In this document: positions 44,400-54,059 of the stretch, piece after piece
Layout of the letters: every line of letters begins with the position of its first letter
Position numbering within the stretch: the stretch's first letter is position 1
DNA from: Planctomycetaceae bacterium
GTDB taxonomy: Bacteria; Planctomycetota; SZUA-567
Assembly (NCBI GenBank): GCA_021203245.1
Contig: JAJQBO010000134.1
Coordinates: forward strand, 1-64,000
Direction of reading: 5' to 3'
Length of the DNA: 64,000 nucleotides
Program-made: the position numbers and the translations under genes
The notes under the pieces: model-generated
Seen by the model: the letters and a program-made list of their open reading frames with translations, nothing else
Told to the model about the DNA's origin: nothing
Databases searched by the model: none

Positions 44400-44762
44400 T
44401 TACGGCAGTTCGAGTTTGCCACCGCGCGGGATGACGATACCGCCCTGGCGTTCACGTTCGAACGCCTTGGCCTGCTCGAGGAGGTCGTTGACGGCTTCCT
44501 TGATAGCGTCGGGAAAGGCGATGCAGGCGGCGCGCAGGGTATCGGCCTTGATATCGGCCTGGACGGGAATCGGGCCGTGCGGGGTCATGATCTGGGCGGT
44601 GCCCAAAAACACCGGCGTGCGCTTCGGATCGTCCGCGCCGTCGGCGGTGACGGGCCGCAACACCTGGATGGTGCCGAAGCCCATGTCGGTGTAGGTTTCC
44701 TGCCGATACAGGTTGTCGAGGTTGACGGTATCGTTTTCGGGGGTAATGGCATCAAGTGACAT
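44400..44762 (-). CDS. Hypothetical protein
   Basis: MSLDAITPENDTVNLDNLYRQETYTDMGFGTIQVLRPVTADG... Confidence 0.6.
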   Translation of the reverse strand: MSLDAITPENDTVNLDNLYRQETYTDMGFGTIQVLRPVTADGADDPKRTPVFLGTAQIMTPHGPIPVQADIKADTLRAACIAFPDAIKEAVNDLLEQAKAFERERQGGIVIPRGGKLELP

Positions 44763-44840
44763 GACGAATCTTTCTAACGGCGTTTATGGCGGCTCCACAA
44801 AGCCGAAGTGCGTGACAATCGTTCCGTCCGACAGGGCGGG

Positions 44841-45236
44841 TCAATCCGGTTCCGGCACGGTTGCGTCGGGAACCAGTTCCAGATCGTCCGACATCCCGTC
44901 GGCGCGGGGCGCCGACGAAAAGACCCCGGCCAGGCCCAGGGACTGCAACCGGTTGTAGGTGGCGGTCTTGAGGCGGATTTTCAACTTCTTGCCGGCCTTG
45001 TCGGTCAACGTCCTGGCTTCGCAGAGCATGCCGATCATCATGCTTGGCAGCGCGTTGGCGTCGGAAATGTCGAGGACGACCTCCGGTTCCGCGCTTTCGG
45101 CGGCGAGGCTGGAGATGATGGTCATCATTTCCGTGGCCGCGCGTGACTGGTAACGGGGGTCGAAACGCGGCGTCAACTTGAGGACGTTCTCGTAAACCTG
45201 AAACCGCTCCATTGATACCTTCGCGTCCTTGGCCAT
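44841..45236 (-). CDS. STAS-like domain protein (tentative)
   Basis: PEVVLDISDANALPSMMIGMLCEARTLTDKAGKKLKIRLKTATYNRLQSLGLAGVF resembles the anti-sigma-factor antagonist fold. Confidence 0.5.
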   Translation of the reverse strand: MAKDAKVSMERFQVYENVLKLTPRFDPRYQSRAATEMMTIISSLAAESAEPEVVLDISDANALPSMMIGMLCEARTLTDKAGKKLKIRLKTATYNRLQSLGLAGVFSSAPRADGMSDDLELVPDATVPEPD

Positions 45237-45368
45237 GTATTCTCCTGATGCGACAGGGTGAACGCGCCCAATGGAGGAACGATCCCCACACCCCGAAGCT
45301 GTTATGGCAAGTCTCTTGTGTAAATAACGTGCGCCACCCCGACAGGCGGTGGCGCAACGGGACGCATT

Positions 45369-45524
45369 CTACTGTTGTTCTTCCTTCTTTTCGGCGGCAA
45401 CGGCGGCGGGGCCTTTGACCCAGCGCTTGCGGCCGCGCACCTTGACCCGGACGAAGCCGGCTTCGCGGCGGTTCTTGGCCTTTTGGGCTTTCTGCTTCTT
45501 CACGTAGCGGACCTTGTACTCCAT
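45369..45524 (-). CDS. Small highly basic hypothetical protein
   Basis: MEYKVRYVKKQKAQKAKNRREAGFVRVKVRGRKRWVKGPAAVAAEKKEEQQ. Confidence 0.55.
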   Translation of the reverse strand: MEYKVRYVKKQKAQKAKNRREAGFVRVKVRGRKRWVKGPAAVAAEKKEEQQ

Positions 45525-45578
45525 CAACCTTCTCCTCTGAAAGAAACCACGGTTCACAATACTCTCGTCAAATATACC

Positions 45579-47090
45579 CTAGCCGCGCGATGTTTTCAAA
45601 CGATTCCTGAAATATTCGCCAATGCCTTCACGCGGAATTCGCGCCTGCTGCATGGAATCCCGTTCCCGGACGGTGACCGATCCGTTTTCGAGCGTCTCGT
45701 TGTCGACGGTCACGCACCAGGGCGTGCCGACCTCGTCCATGCGGCGGTAGCGCCGACCGATGGCGCCGGACTCGTCGTAAAACGAGTTGATGCCTTCGCC
45801 GAGAAGTTCGTCCATCACCCCGCGCGCGAGTTCGGGCATGCCGTCCTTCTTCACCAGCGGGAAGACGGCGACCTTGATCGGGGCAAGGCGCGGGTGGAAG
45901 CGGAGCACGGTGCGGACGTCGTTCTTTTCCTTGTCCACCACCTCCTCGTCGTAGGCGTCGCAGAGGAACGCCAGGGTGGCGCGGTCCGCGCCGGCGGCCG
46001 GCTCGATGACGTAGGGGGTGTAGCGCTTTTTCGACTCTGTCTCGAAATACGACAGTTCCTTGCCCGAGTACTCGGAGTGTTTCTTCAGGTCGTAGTCGGT
46101 CCGGTTGGCAATGCCTTCCAGTTCGCCCCATTCGCCTTCGCCTTCGGGGTTTTCGAAGGGATAGAAGTACTCGACGTCGACGCATGCCTTGGCGTAGTGG
46201 GCCAGTTCGCACTCTTCGTGCGGGCGAAGCCGCAGCCGCTCCGGGCGCATGCCAAGGGACTTGTACCAGTTGAAGCGGAACTGGGACCAGTATTCGTACC
46301 ATTCCTCGTCGGTGCCGGGTTCGACAAAATACTCCATCTCCATCTGCTCGAACTCGCAGGTGCGGAAGGTGAGGTTGGAGGTGGTGATTTCGTTCCGGTA
46401 CGACTTCCCGACCTGGGCGACGCCGAAGGGCGGCTTGACCCGGCCGGAATTCAGGACGTTCAGAAAGTTCACGAACATGCCCTGGGCCGTCTCGGGACGG
46501 AGGTAGACGGCGGACTGGCCGATGATGGACGCGAGTTTTTCGCGCCTGGCCTGGGTGTCCATCCCCGCCAGGTCGTCGATGGCGTTGACGATCTCCTGCA
46601 TCGGGTCGACAGGGCCGAGGGAGGTGCGGAACATCAAATTGAACTGGCGCTCGTCCGAAAGGTCGCCCGAACCGCACACGGGGCAGACATAGCCCTGGGG
46701 CGGGACGACGCCTTCCAGCTTTTTGCCGTCCTTGCGGCCGTTTTCCCGGTAGATGGTGACGGAACCGGGTTCGGCGCGCGGCGCCTTGTCGGCGCGGAAG
46801 CGTTCCTTGCAGTTGCGGCAGTCGACAAGCGGATCGGAAAAGCCGGCGAGGTGGCCGGAGGCCTTCCACACGTCCGGGTGCATGATGATGGAGCAGTCGA
46901 GGCCGACGACATCGGAGCGGCGGTGGACCATGTCGTCCCACCAGGCGTCCTTGACGTTCCTTTTCAGTTCAACGCCGAGCGGACCGTAATCATAGCAGGC
47001 CTTGAGGCCGCCGTATATTTCCGACGACTGGAAGATAAAGCCGCGGCGCTTGGCGAGGCCGACGATTTTCTGCATAGTGCCTTCTGCCAT
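45579..47090 (-). CDS. glyS: Glycyl-tRNA synthetase (single-chain GlyQS type)
   Basis: KRRGFIFQSSEIYGGLKACYDYGPLGVELKRNVKDAWW; LRPETAQGMFVNFLNVL; FRTCEFEQMEMEYFV. Confidence 0.93.
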   Translation of the reverse strand: MAEGTMQKIVGLAKRRGFIFQSSEIYGGLKACYDYGPLGVELKRNVKDAWWDDMVHRRSDVVGLDCSIIMHPDVWKASGHLAGFSDPLVDCRNCKERFRADKAPRAEPGSVTIYRENGRKDGKKLEGVVPPQGYVCPVCGSGDLSDERQFNLMFRTSLGPVDPMQEIVNAIDDLAGMDTQARREKLASIIGQSAVYLRPETAQGMFVNFLNVLNSGRVKPPFGVAQVGKSYRNEITTSNLTFRTCEFEQMEMEYFVEPGTDEEWYEYWSQFRFNWYKSLGMRPERLRLRPHEECELAHYAKACVDVEYFYPFENPEGEGEWGELEGIANRTDYDLKKHSEYSGKELSYFETESKKRYTPYVIEPAAGADRATLAFLCDAYDEEVVDKEKNDVRTVLRFHPRLAPIKVAVFPLVKKDGMPELARGVMDELLGEGINSFYDESGAIGRRYRRMDEVGTPWCVTVDNETLENGSVTVRERDSMQQARIPREGIGEYFRNRLKTSRG

Positions 47091-47099
47091 GATGGATTC

Positions 47100-48206
47100 C
47101 TATCTCTTGTTTTTCAGGGAGGCGAGTATGTCGACGCCCTGCCGGAGGACGTCGTCCGTATTGCAGTAGGCGATACGGAAATGGGTGTCGCGGTCGGAGA
47201 AGCAGCCGCCCGGGATGACCAGCAGGTTGTTCCGGATGCATTCTTCGACAAATTCGGTGCCGGTGCCCCACGGGGTCTTGGCGAAGATGTAAAACGCGCC
47301 GCCCGGCTTGACGAGGTCGTAGCCGGCGTCGACCAGACCCTGGTAGACGATGTCCCGCTTCACCTTATAGGTCGCGATGGCGTCCGACATGTCGAAGTCG
47401 ATTGCCGCCGCCGCCGCAATCTGCAGGGGCGTGGGGGCGCAGACAAAACTGAACTGCTGGAATTTGGTCATGGCCTGAATAAGCGCTTCGGGCCCGACAG
47501 CCCAGCCGACGCGCCAGCCGGTCATGGCATGGCTTTTGGAAAAGCCGCCCAAGGACAGGGTGTGCTCGGGGCAGAAGTCGCGAATCCGCGCCAGCGGCCC
47601 GTCGTAGCAGTAGAACTCGTAGATGTCGTCGGCGATGACGATAAGGTCGTGTTTCTTGACGACCTCGGCCAGCGCGCGCAATTCGGCTCCCGAGTAGACG
47701 ACCCCGGTGGGATTGGACGGCGAACCGAGGACGATGGCCTTGGTCCGGGGCGTCACCAGGGCGTCGATTTTGGCGGCATCGAGCCGCCATTCGGGATAGG
47801 TGTCGTACACCACCGGAACGGCGTCGAGCATGTACGCGAGCTGCTTGTACATGACGAAATACGGGTCGGGGATGAGAATCTCGTCGCCCGCGTTCAGGAG
47901 CGCCATATACGACAGGAGCAAGCCGCCGGAAACCGCGCCCGTGACCAGCAACTGCGATTCGCCATAGCCCTTGAACGGCCCGGCCAGCAGTTTGGAGCGA
48001 AGTTCGCGGCCGCCCTGGGTGGGCGTATAGGCGTTCTTGCCGGCGCGCATGGCTTCGGCGGCCTTTTCCTTCAGCGGATCCGGCACGTCGAAGTCGGGCT
48101 GTCCGATGGACAGGTCGACCGGGTTGGCGAGATTGGCGGCGAGATCGAAGATTCTGCGGATGCCCGAAGCCTCGGTGTTCGCCACGCGTTGGGCGAGATT
48201 TCTCAT
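47100..48206 (-). CDS. Class I/II PLP aminotransferase
   Basis: LGSPSNPTGVVYSGAEL; LGGFSKSHAMTGWRVGWAV. Confidence 0.88.
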   Translation of the reverse strand: MRNLAQRVANTEASGIRRIFDLAANLANPVDLSIGQPDFDVPDPLKEKAAEAMRAGKNAYTPTQGGRELRSKLLAGPFKGYGESQLLVTGAVSGGLLLSYMALLNAGDEILIPDPYFVMYKQLAYMLDAVPVVYDTYPEWRLDAAKIDALVTPRTKAIVLGSPSNPTGVVYSGAELRALAEVVKKHDLIVIADDIYEFYCYDGPLARIRDFCPEHTLSLGGFSKSHAMTGWRVGWAVGPEALIQAMTKFQQFSFVCAPTPLQIAAAAAIDFDMSDAIATYKVKRDIVYQGLVDAGYDLVKPGGAFYIFAKTPWGTGTEFVEECIRNNLLVIPGGCFSDRDTHFRIAYCNTDDVLRQGVDILASLKNKR

Positions 48207-48319
48207 GACAGTCCTTTATGTGGCCAGGCGGCCGGTATACAACGCCACACCAAAAGGCACGGATGGCTCCGTGCCAGGGTGTGACGCACGCACTGCTGTG
48301 GACGACGGGACCATGGGGT

Positions 48320-48523
48320 TTACTTCTTGTCGTCGTCGTCGGTTTTCTTTTTCTTCTTCTTCATGGCGACCTTGATCGAACGCACCTTGGGCAGGCCGAA
48401 CAGGCCGTCGCCGTCGGTCCAGCGCTCGGCGGCTTCGAGCTTTTCGAGCCGCTCCAAGCGGGTGAGGACATTGCGGTGCTTGGCGGCGGCGCCACCAGAA
48501 CGGAAAGATGAATGGATGCTCAC
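48320..48523 (-). CDS. PVC-type small basic protein
   Basis: MSIHSSFRSGGAAAKHRNVLTRLERLEKLEAAERWTDGDGLFGLPKVRSIKVAMKKKKKKTDDDDKK; matches recollection of a small basic protein family in Chlamydiae/Verrucomicrobia/Lentisphaerae. Confidence 0.65.
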   Translation of the reverse strand: MSIHSSFRSGGAAAKHRNVLTRLERLEKLEAAERWTDGDGLFGLPKVRSIKVAMKKKKKKTDDDDKK

Positions 48524-48578
48524 GGCGAAAAAACCTCCTCAAAATAAAACAACGTCACACAACGATAATGGTTCAAAC

Positions 48579-49448
48579 CTATTTGTCCCCCGACGCGGGA
48601 ATCATGACAATGGCCCCGGCGTTCAGGGGAATATCCAGCCGCGTCGCGATTTCCGGCTCGCGGGCGCGCAGAATGAAAAACAGGTCGCGCCCCGCCGTCA
48701 TGGTGGCAAAGTGGGTCGCCCCCTTGACGATAACCACGCCGGCTTCAGCCAACAAGGAGCGGAATTCGCTGGACGCCCGTTCCGGCACCAGTCCATACAT
48801 GGCGGTCCCGGGGTTGACGACCTTCACCTCCTCGGGGAGGGCGGCCGTTTCGACGTCCTTCTCGGTCGCCATGACGAAGACCGGCTTTGCCGCCACGGCA
48901 AGATAGACTTTTTTACCCCGCGAGACCAGCGCTTCGACCAGGGGCCGGTCGAGGACAATCTCTCCGGCGCGGCTGGCGACCAGCATCACCGAACTCGTCT
49001 TCTCGATAGCCGAAATCAGGGCCTGCGTGTCGTCGTGGGCCGGCGTTTCGTGGAGCAAGTCAACAATGCGCTCCTGGATGTCGCCGCGGCCAAGGCCGGT
49101 GAAATCCAGCATGTTGGCGGCAAGGGCGATTCGCAATCCAAGGTACAGCGATTCGCCGTCCAGCGGCGGATTCAGTTCCTGAAGATAGCGGAGCACGCCG
49201 AGGGCGGTTTTGTCGCTCCTGGCCTTCTCGTTTTCGTAGGGATCGCGCACGCCCAGGGCGCGGCAGGCGATTTCCCAACTTTGCAGGTAGATGTCGGCCG
49301 GGTGCATATCAAGTTCGCCCTCTTCCGCCAGGGCTCCCATGACCTTGAGGAGCACCTTTTCGTGGATAAAATCATCGTCAGACACCGCGCGGGCGGTGGC
49401 GATAATCATGGCTAACGCGTCCGGGACGCAATCGGGAATCGGCTTCAT
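48579..49448 (-). CDS. DUF89/ARMT1-like protein
   Basis: DCVPDALAMIIATARAVSDDDFIHEKVL...YLGLRIALAANMLDFTGLG...YLAVAAKPVFVMATEKDVE; ASSEFRSLLAEAGVVIVKGATHF. Confidence 0.75.
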   Translation of the reverse strand: MKPIPDCVPDALAMIIATARAVSDDDFIHEKVLLKVMGALAEEGELDMHPADIYLQSWEIACRALGVRDPYENEKARSDKTALGVLRYLQELNPPLDGESLYLGLRIALAANMLDFTGLGRGDIQERIVDLLHETPAHDDTQALISAIEKTSSVMLVASRAGEIVLDRPLVEALVSRGKKVYLAVAAKPVFVMATEKDVETAALPEEVKVVNPGTAMYGLVPERASSEFRSLLAEAGVVIVKGATHFATMTAGRDLFFILRAREPEIATRLDIPLNAGAIVMIPASGDK

Positions 49449-49483
49449 CAAATCCTCATGGACCGGCGGGCGGGGCGGACCCG

Positions 49484-50422
49484 TCAATACACCGGCGTAC
49501 CCAACTCGCGAATCGGGGCTATCCGGCAACCCAGATACGGCCTGGGCTGGCGCGAGAGAGTCACCCCTTCCATCACATTGTATACCTGCAGCAAACGACT
49601 CAGTTCTGCGTCGTTGGCGCTCTGTCCCAGGCCGACGGCCAGGATAAAGTGCGGATCATTGCCCCCGGTCCGGAAGATAAAGCCGGGAAAATCCCGCCCC
49701 GCCTCGCGCCTGCCCCGGGCAAGCGCTTCGGCGAGTTCGAGTTCCAGCCGTTCAGGCAGGTCGTCCGTCGCCGGTTCCTTGCGGATGATCAGGGTAAAAT
49801 CCGTCTCCGGCGGCCGGAAGGCGGCCCGAGGCGGCGGCGTCAGGTCGCGGATGCTGAGCCGGTTCGGGTCGGCGATTTCGATTTCCGACACCCCGGCAAG
49901 GCCGGCAGGGCGCTCTTCCTGACCGCGCTTGTACCCGATAAAATACGTGCTCCCCACCAATGCCAGCACGATGGTAAAGCAAATCAGCGCCGTATCGAGC
50001 GCAAACACCACTTCGCGCGGCGACTTCGGGCGCGGTTCGGGCGCGGGCTCGATAAACTCCGGCGGCGGTGCCGGCCGTTCGCGCTTGGCCGGCTTGGCTT
50101 CCCGCGCCTCCTTGAAATCGCTCCCGACCGGTTCAGGCTCACGCCGGAAAGCGGGGGCTGGCCGCGCCTGCGCCTGGGGCGGCGGCTGGTTGACCGTCTC
50201 CCGTTCGGGCCGAGACGCCGCCGGCTCGGGCGGGGCGAAATCAATCTCCGGCCTGACCGCGTCGTCAATGATGATGCCGGGCGCGTCGGTTATTTCCGGT
50301 TCGGGTTCGAGGGAGTTGGCCTGTTTGGCCGGCTTTGCATCGTTGCCCAGGGGCGCTTTGCCCTTGGCGCGCTTGGCCGCCAAAATCTCGTACAACTCCA
50401 GTTTTCTGCCGTCTTTTGCCAT
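49484..50422 (-). CDS. Hypothetical single-TM protein with Pro/Arg-rich N-terminus
   Basis: FALDTALICFTIVLALVGSTYFIGYKRG TM helix. Confidence 0.6.
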   Translation of the reverse strand: MAKDGRKLELYEILAAKRAKGKAPLGNDAKPAKQANSLEPEPEITDAPGIIIDDAVRPEIDFAPPEPAASRPERETVNQPPPQAQARPAPAFRREPEPVGSDFKEAREAKPAKRERPAPPPEFIEPAPEPRPKSPREVVFALDTALICFTIVLALVGSTYFIGYKRGQEERPAGLAGVSEIEIADPNRLSIRDLTPPPRAAFRPPETDFTLIIRKEPATDDLPERLELELAEALARGRREAGRDFPGFIFRTGGNDPHFILAVGLGQSANDAELSRLLQVYNVMEGVTLSRQPRPYLGCRIAPIRELGTPVY

Positions 50423-50911
50423 AAGGCTTTCTCTTGCCGCAGGCACCGGTCCGGATAACACAATAGCCAGACCACCTGCAAGAGTCCATTGCAGGCGTGG
50501 AAGAGAAAAATAATACCCCAGACCATTCCCCCTGTCAAGGAGAATAGCCGTGGACGCCGTCAACTTATTCCGGGAGGTTGAGAGATCCGCAGCAACGACC
50601 GTCGGCGCGGACACTGGCCGAAAAAACCCTCCCCAGAAGCGCGTGCCGAACGCGCTCGTATCGAAGCAAGATAGCCGCACGGAGTTCGCAGACGCCCTTT
50701 TTTTGTGTTTTCGCACAAAAATTCGGCCGGAATGGATTACTACATTGTCTATAAATTAATAGCGGACGGACCATTACATCCTGGATTAATCATTTCGGTC
50801 GCCGCACCTGGAAAAGCTGAATGGGCAGGGCCTCCAAACGGTAAGTAACAGGTGGAAACACCACCGGTTACCCTTGGCACCGAATCCTAGAAACGGAGAA
50901 AAAGCGCGAGT

Positions 50912-51841
50912 ATGGCAGCAACCTTGTATCCTGAAATAACCAAACCGTGTTTCGCCAGCGCGGTTGTCCTCTTCCTCGAGTATTCACGGGTGGAGTGCGG
51001 CTTGTCGCGGAACACGCTCCAGTCCTACGATCGCGACCTGCGCGCATTCATGGCGTTCCTGGAAAACAAGCGGACGCTGGAGACGGTCACCGGCAAGGAC
51101 ATCTCGGCCTATGTCGGCTGGCTCGCCGACCGCGACCTCAACCCATCCACGCGCGCGCGGATGTTCGTCAGCCTGCGCTGCTTTTTCCGGTTTTGCCACA
51201 GCGAACGGATTCTCGACCACGACCCGGCCCAATACAATGACTGTCCAAAGGTGTGGCGTCACCTTCCCCACGACCTGTCGCCGCGCGAAGTCACCAACCT
51301 GCTGGAAGCGGAAAACGAGGACGACCTCCAGTCCATCCGCAACCGCGCCATCCTGGAGATCTTCTACGCCACCGGCGCGCGCGTCAGCGAGGTGTGCAAC
51401 ATGAAGGTTTCCGACATCGACCTGGACGAGCGCACCGTGCGCCTGTTCGGCAAGGGCTCGAAAGAACGCATGACCCCGCTCGGCAAGCCGGCCATCCAGG
51501 CGATTACCCGGTATCTGAACGGCCCCAGGACCATCCTCGGCCTGCGGAACCGGGGTGAGATTCCGCTATGGCTGTTTATTTCCCGCACCGGGAAACGGCT
51601 GGTCCGCCAGAGCGTGTTCCGCGTTGTCAAGGCCGCCGCCGTCAAGGCCGGCATCGAGAAGAACGTCTACCCGCACCTGCTGCGCCACTCGTTCGCCACC
51701 CATATGCTGGAGGGCGGGGCAAACCTCCGCGCCGTACAGATGTTCCTTGGCCACGCCAACCTCAGCACCACCGAACTGTATACCCATGTCCACCGGCCGC
51801 ATCTGGTGCAGGCGTATAGTAATTTTCATCCGCGTGCGTAG
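50912..51841 (+). CDS. XerC/XerD-type tyrosine recombinase
   Basis: GLSRNTLQSYDRDLRAFMAFL; YATGARVSEV; HLLRHSFATHMLEGGANLRAVQMFLGHANLSTTELYTHV. Confidence 0.9.
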   Translation: MAATLYPEITKPCFASAVVLFLEYSRVECGLSRNTLQSYDRDLRAFMAFLENKRTLETVTGKDISAYVGWLADRDLNPSTRARMFVSLRCFFRFCHSERILDHDPAQYNDCPKVWRHLPHDLSPREVTNLLEAENEDDLQSIRNRAILEIFYATGARVSEVCNMKVSDIDLDERTVRLFGKGSKERMTPLGKPAIQAITRYLNGPRTILGLRNRGEIPLWLFISRTGKRLVRQSVFRVVKAAAVKAGIEKNVYPHLLRHSFATHMLEGGANLRAVQMFLGHANLSTTELYTHVHRPHLVQAYSNFHPRA

Positions 51842-51843
51842 AA

Positions 51844-51961
51844 TAATGAACAATTGACAATGAACAATTTTCTCACCCGGTCCGGTAGATTGCGTGGGGA
51901 AAGCCGAGCGAAGATTGTGGGTGTCGTCCATTGTTCATTATTCATTGTTAATTGTTCATTA
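51844..51961. repeat. AT-rich MITE-like element with terminal inverted repeats
   Basis: AATGAACAATTGACAATGAACAA ... TTGTTCATTATTCATTGTTAATTGTTCATT. Confidence 0.65.
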
Positions 51962-52810
51962 AAACACTATCGTCCTGTTCCCGCTCACCAGCACCCGCCG
52001 TTCCAGATGCAGCCGCACCGCCGTCCCCAGCACCTGCCGCTCGATATCGCGGCCCTTGCGAATCAGGTCCTCGACCTCGTCGCGGTGGCTGACGTCTGTC
52101 ACGTCCTGCACGATGATCGGCCCCTGGTCCAATTCGGCGGTGACGTAGTGGGCTGTCGCGCCGATGATCTTCACCCCCCGCGCCTTGGCCTGGTGGTAGG
52201 GCCTGGCCCCCACGAACGCGGGCAGGAAGGAGTGGTGGATGTTGATGATCTTCCCTTCCCACGCGCTCACGAACGCGGGGCTGAGTATCTGCATATAACG
52301 GGCCAGCACCACCAGGTCGATGTCGTTTTCCTCGAGCAGGCGAAGCTGCTCCGCCTCGGCCTCGGCCTTGTTGTCCTTGGTGATGGGGATAGAGTGGAAC
52401 GGCACGCGAAAATGCTCACTCAGTTCGCGCAGATCGTCGTGGTTGGCGATGACCATGGCCATTTCGCCGTTCAATTCCCCCATCTGGTGGCGGAGGAGCA
52501 GGTCGGCGAGGCAGTGCGGGGCGGTCGAGGCCATGATGGCCACCCGAGGCTTCGGGGTGCCGAAGGACAGGTTCCAGCGCATGTCGACGAACTTCTTCGC
52601 GACCAGCGCCACCGCGCCGGGGATGTCCTCGCGAGACAACGCGGACGACGACATGTCCCATACCAGCCGCATGAAGAAATGATGGCTGTCGTTGTCGGTG
52701 TGCTGGTCGAGGTCGATGATGTTGCCGCCGTACTCGGCGACAAAGGTGGTGAGGGCGGCGACGATGCCGGTACGGTCGGTACAGGAGCAGAGCAGGGTGG
52801 CGGTGTGCAT
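51959..52810 (-). CDS. purU: Formyltetrahydrofolate deformylase
   Basis: TATLLCSCTDRTGIVAALTTFVAEYGGNIIDLDQHTD; KIINIHHSFLPAFVGARPYHQAKARGVKIIGATAHYVT. Confidence 0.92.
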   Translation of the reverse strand: MHTATLLCSCTDRTGIVAALTTFVAEYGGNIIDLDQHTDNDSHHFFMRLVWDMSSSALSREDIPGAVALVAKKFVDMRWNLSFGTPKPRVAIMASTAPHCLADLLLRHQMGELNGEMAMVIANHDDLRELSEHFRVPFHSIPITKDNKAEAEAEQLRLLEENDIDLVVLARYMQILSPAFVSAWEGKIINIHHSFLPAFVGARPYHQAKARGVKIIGATAHYVTAELDQGPIIVQDVTDVSHRDEVEDLIRKGRDIERQVLGTAVRLHLERRVLVSGNRTIVF

Positions 52811-52933
52811 GACTATCCTCGACAAGCGATACGGTGACAGCGGTCATAAAAAGGCGGCGGCCGCGGCGGCCGCCGATTTCGTCACTCCAGTATAGCAAAA
52901 AAACCGCGCGATGCAACGCGTGACGCCCACGCC

Positions 52934-53995
52934 TCAGGCGTTGTCGTCGTCTGGTTCAATGATAAAGCGGGCGCTTTCCGATGTGGGCGACCGCTGACGC
53001 GAATCAGCCAGTTGCTCCCGCATCCGCGCCCGTTGCTTCGCCGCGAGATCGCTGCCGGCACGCCCGGCGCTGTTGCGGGGGCGGAGTTTTTCCTGCGCCG
53101 CAATCTTTGGCGTCGGGCCGGGACGGACGATACGGGTGTCTTCATCGTCGCGACGTCGCGGCGGCTCACCGGCTTCGGACGCAGACCCTCCTTCCTCGCG
53201 CGAACCGCCGGCGGAGGCGTCGTCCGTCCCAACGGAGGCTTCCTGCGGCCGCGCCATCAAACGGGCGCTTTCCGCCTCCTTGGCACGGAGCCGTTCGCCC
53301 TCGCTCGTTTCGGGATTGACCTCGACGCCGCTCCGTAGACGGCTGCTGTCGCGGGGATTCGCAAAGGCGCGCGGGCAAAAGGCGCGCACGACGTCCTTCC
53401 AGGTGATAATGCCGAGGAGGCAGGTCGTCCCCGGTTCGACGATGGGCAGGCAGGATATTTTCCGGCTGATCATGATCCGGACCGCGTCGAGGATCGTTTC
53501 CTTGATGATGGCGCAGATGGGATTCCTGGTCATGATCAGGCCGACGCGCCTGGACATAATCTCCTTGTCGCGGTTCTGCTCGTTGATGGTGCCGAAGAAG
53601 GGGCTAACCATGCGCAGGAAGTCGCGATCCGAAAGGATGCCGATGACGTAGCCGTTTTCGTCGACGACCGGCAGGTGGTGGAACCGCACCCGGTCGAAGA
53701 TTCCCTGGACGGTCAGAAGCGTGTCGTCGAAGGACAGCACCGCCACCCGGCCGGACATAATCTCGGTTACCGGCAGGTCGGCAATCTTGTCGCAGTCGCT
53801 GCGGTGTTCCGATTTGACTGTGCCGGTGTAGGCGGACATGTCGCCGCCCTGGCCCTTGAGGATCTCACGCACCTTTTCGTGGGAACGGCGCTCGGCTTCG
53901 CTCGTGAAGGCGCCGCGGTGGTCTTCGCGCCGCTGGCGCTCCATGTCGTGCGGGTTTTTCGGCTCGAGGCCGCGAATTCCCATCCATCCAGGCAT
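52934..53995 (-). CDS. CBS-domain-pair protein with charged C-terminal tail
   Basis: VTEIMSGRVAVLSFDDTLLTVQGIFDRVRFHHLPVVDENGYVIGILSDRDFLRMV; second CBS SCLPIVEPGTTCLLGIITWKDVV. Confidence 0.8.
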   Translation of the reverse strand: MPGWMGIRGLEPKNPHDMERQRREDHRGAFTSEAERRSHEKVREILKGQGGDMSAYTGTVKSEHRSDCDKIADLPVTEIMSGRVAVLSFDDTLLTVQGIFDRVRFHHLPVVDENGYVIGILSDRDFLRMVSPFFGTINEQNRDKEIMSRRVGLIMTRNPICAIIKETILDAVRIMISRKISCLPIVEPGTTCLLGIITWKDVVRAFCPRAFANPRDSSRLRSGVEVNPETSEGERLRAKEAESARLMARPQEASVGTDDASAGGSREEGGSASEAGEPPRRRDDEDTRIVRPGPTPKIAAQEKLRPRNSAGRAGSDLAAKQRARMREQLADSRQRSPTSESARFIIEPDDDNA

Positions 53996-54059
53996 ACGAT
54001 TCCATCCTTTTCAGGCGGTTTTTCCCTCCAGCGTACCACACGGCCTGGAGTACCTCATA

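Noticed and set aside
50912-51841. XerC/D-like recombinase as part of a second mobile element
   Set aside because: Sequence is that of a housekeeping Xer recombinase and no att repeats or phage genes flank it.
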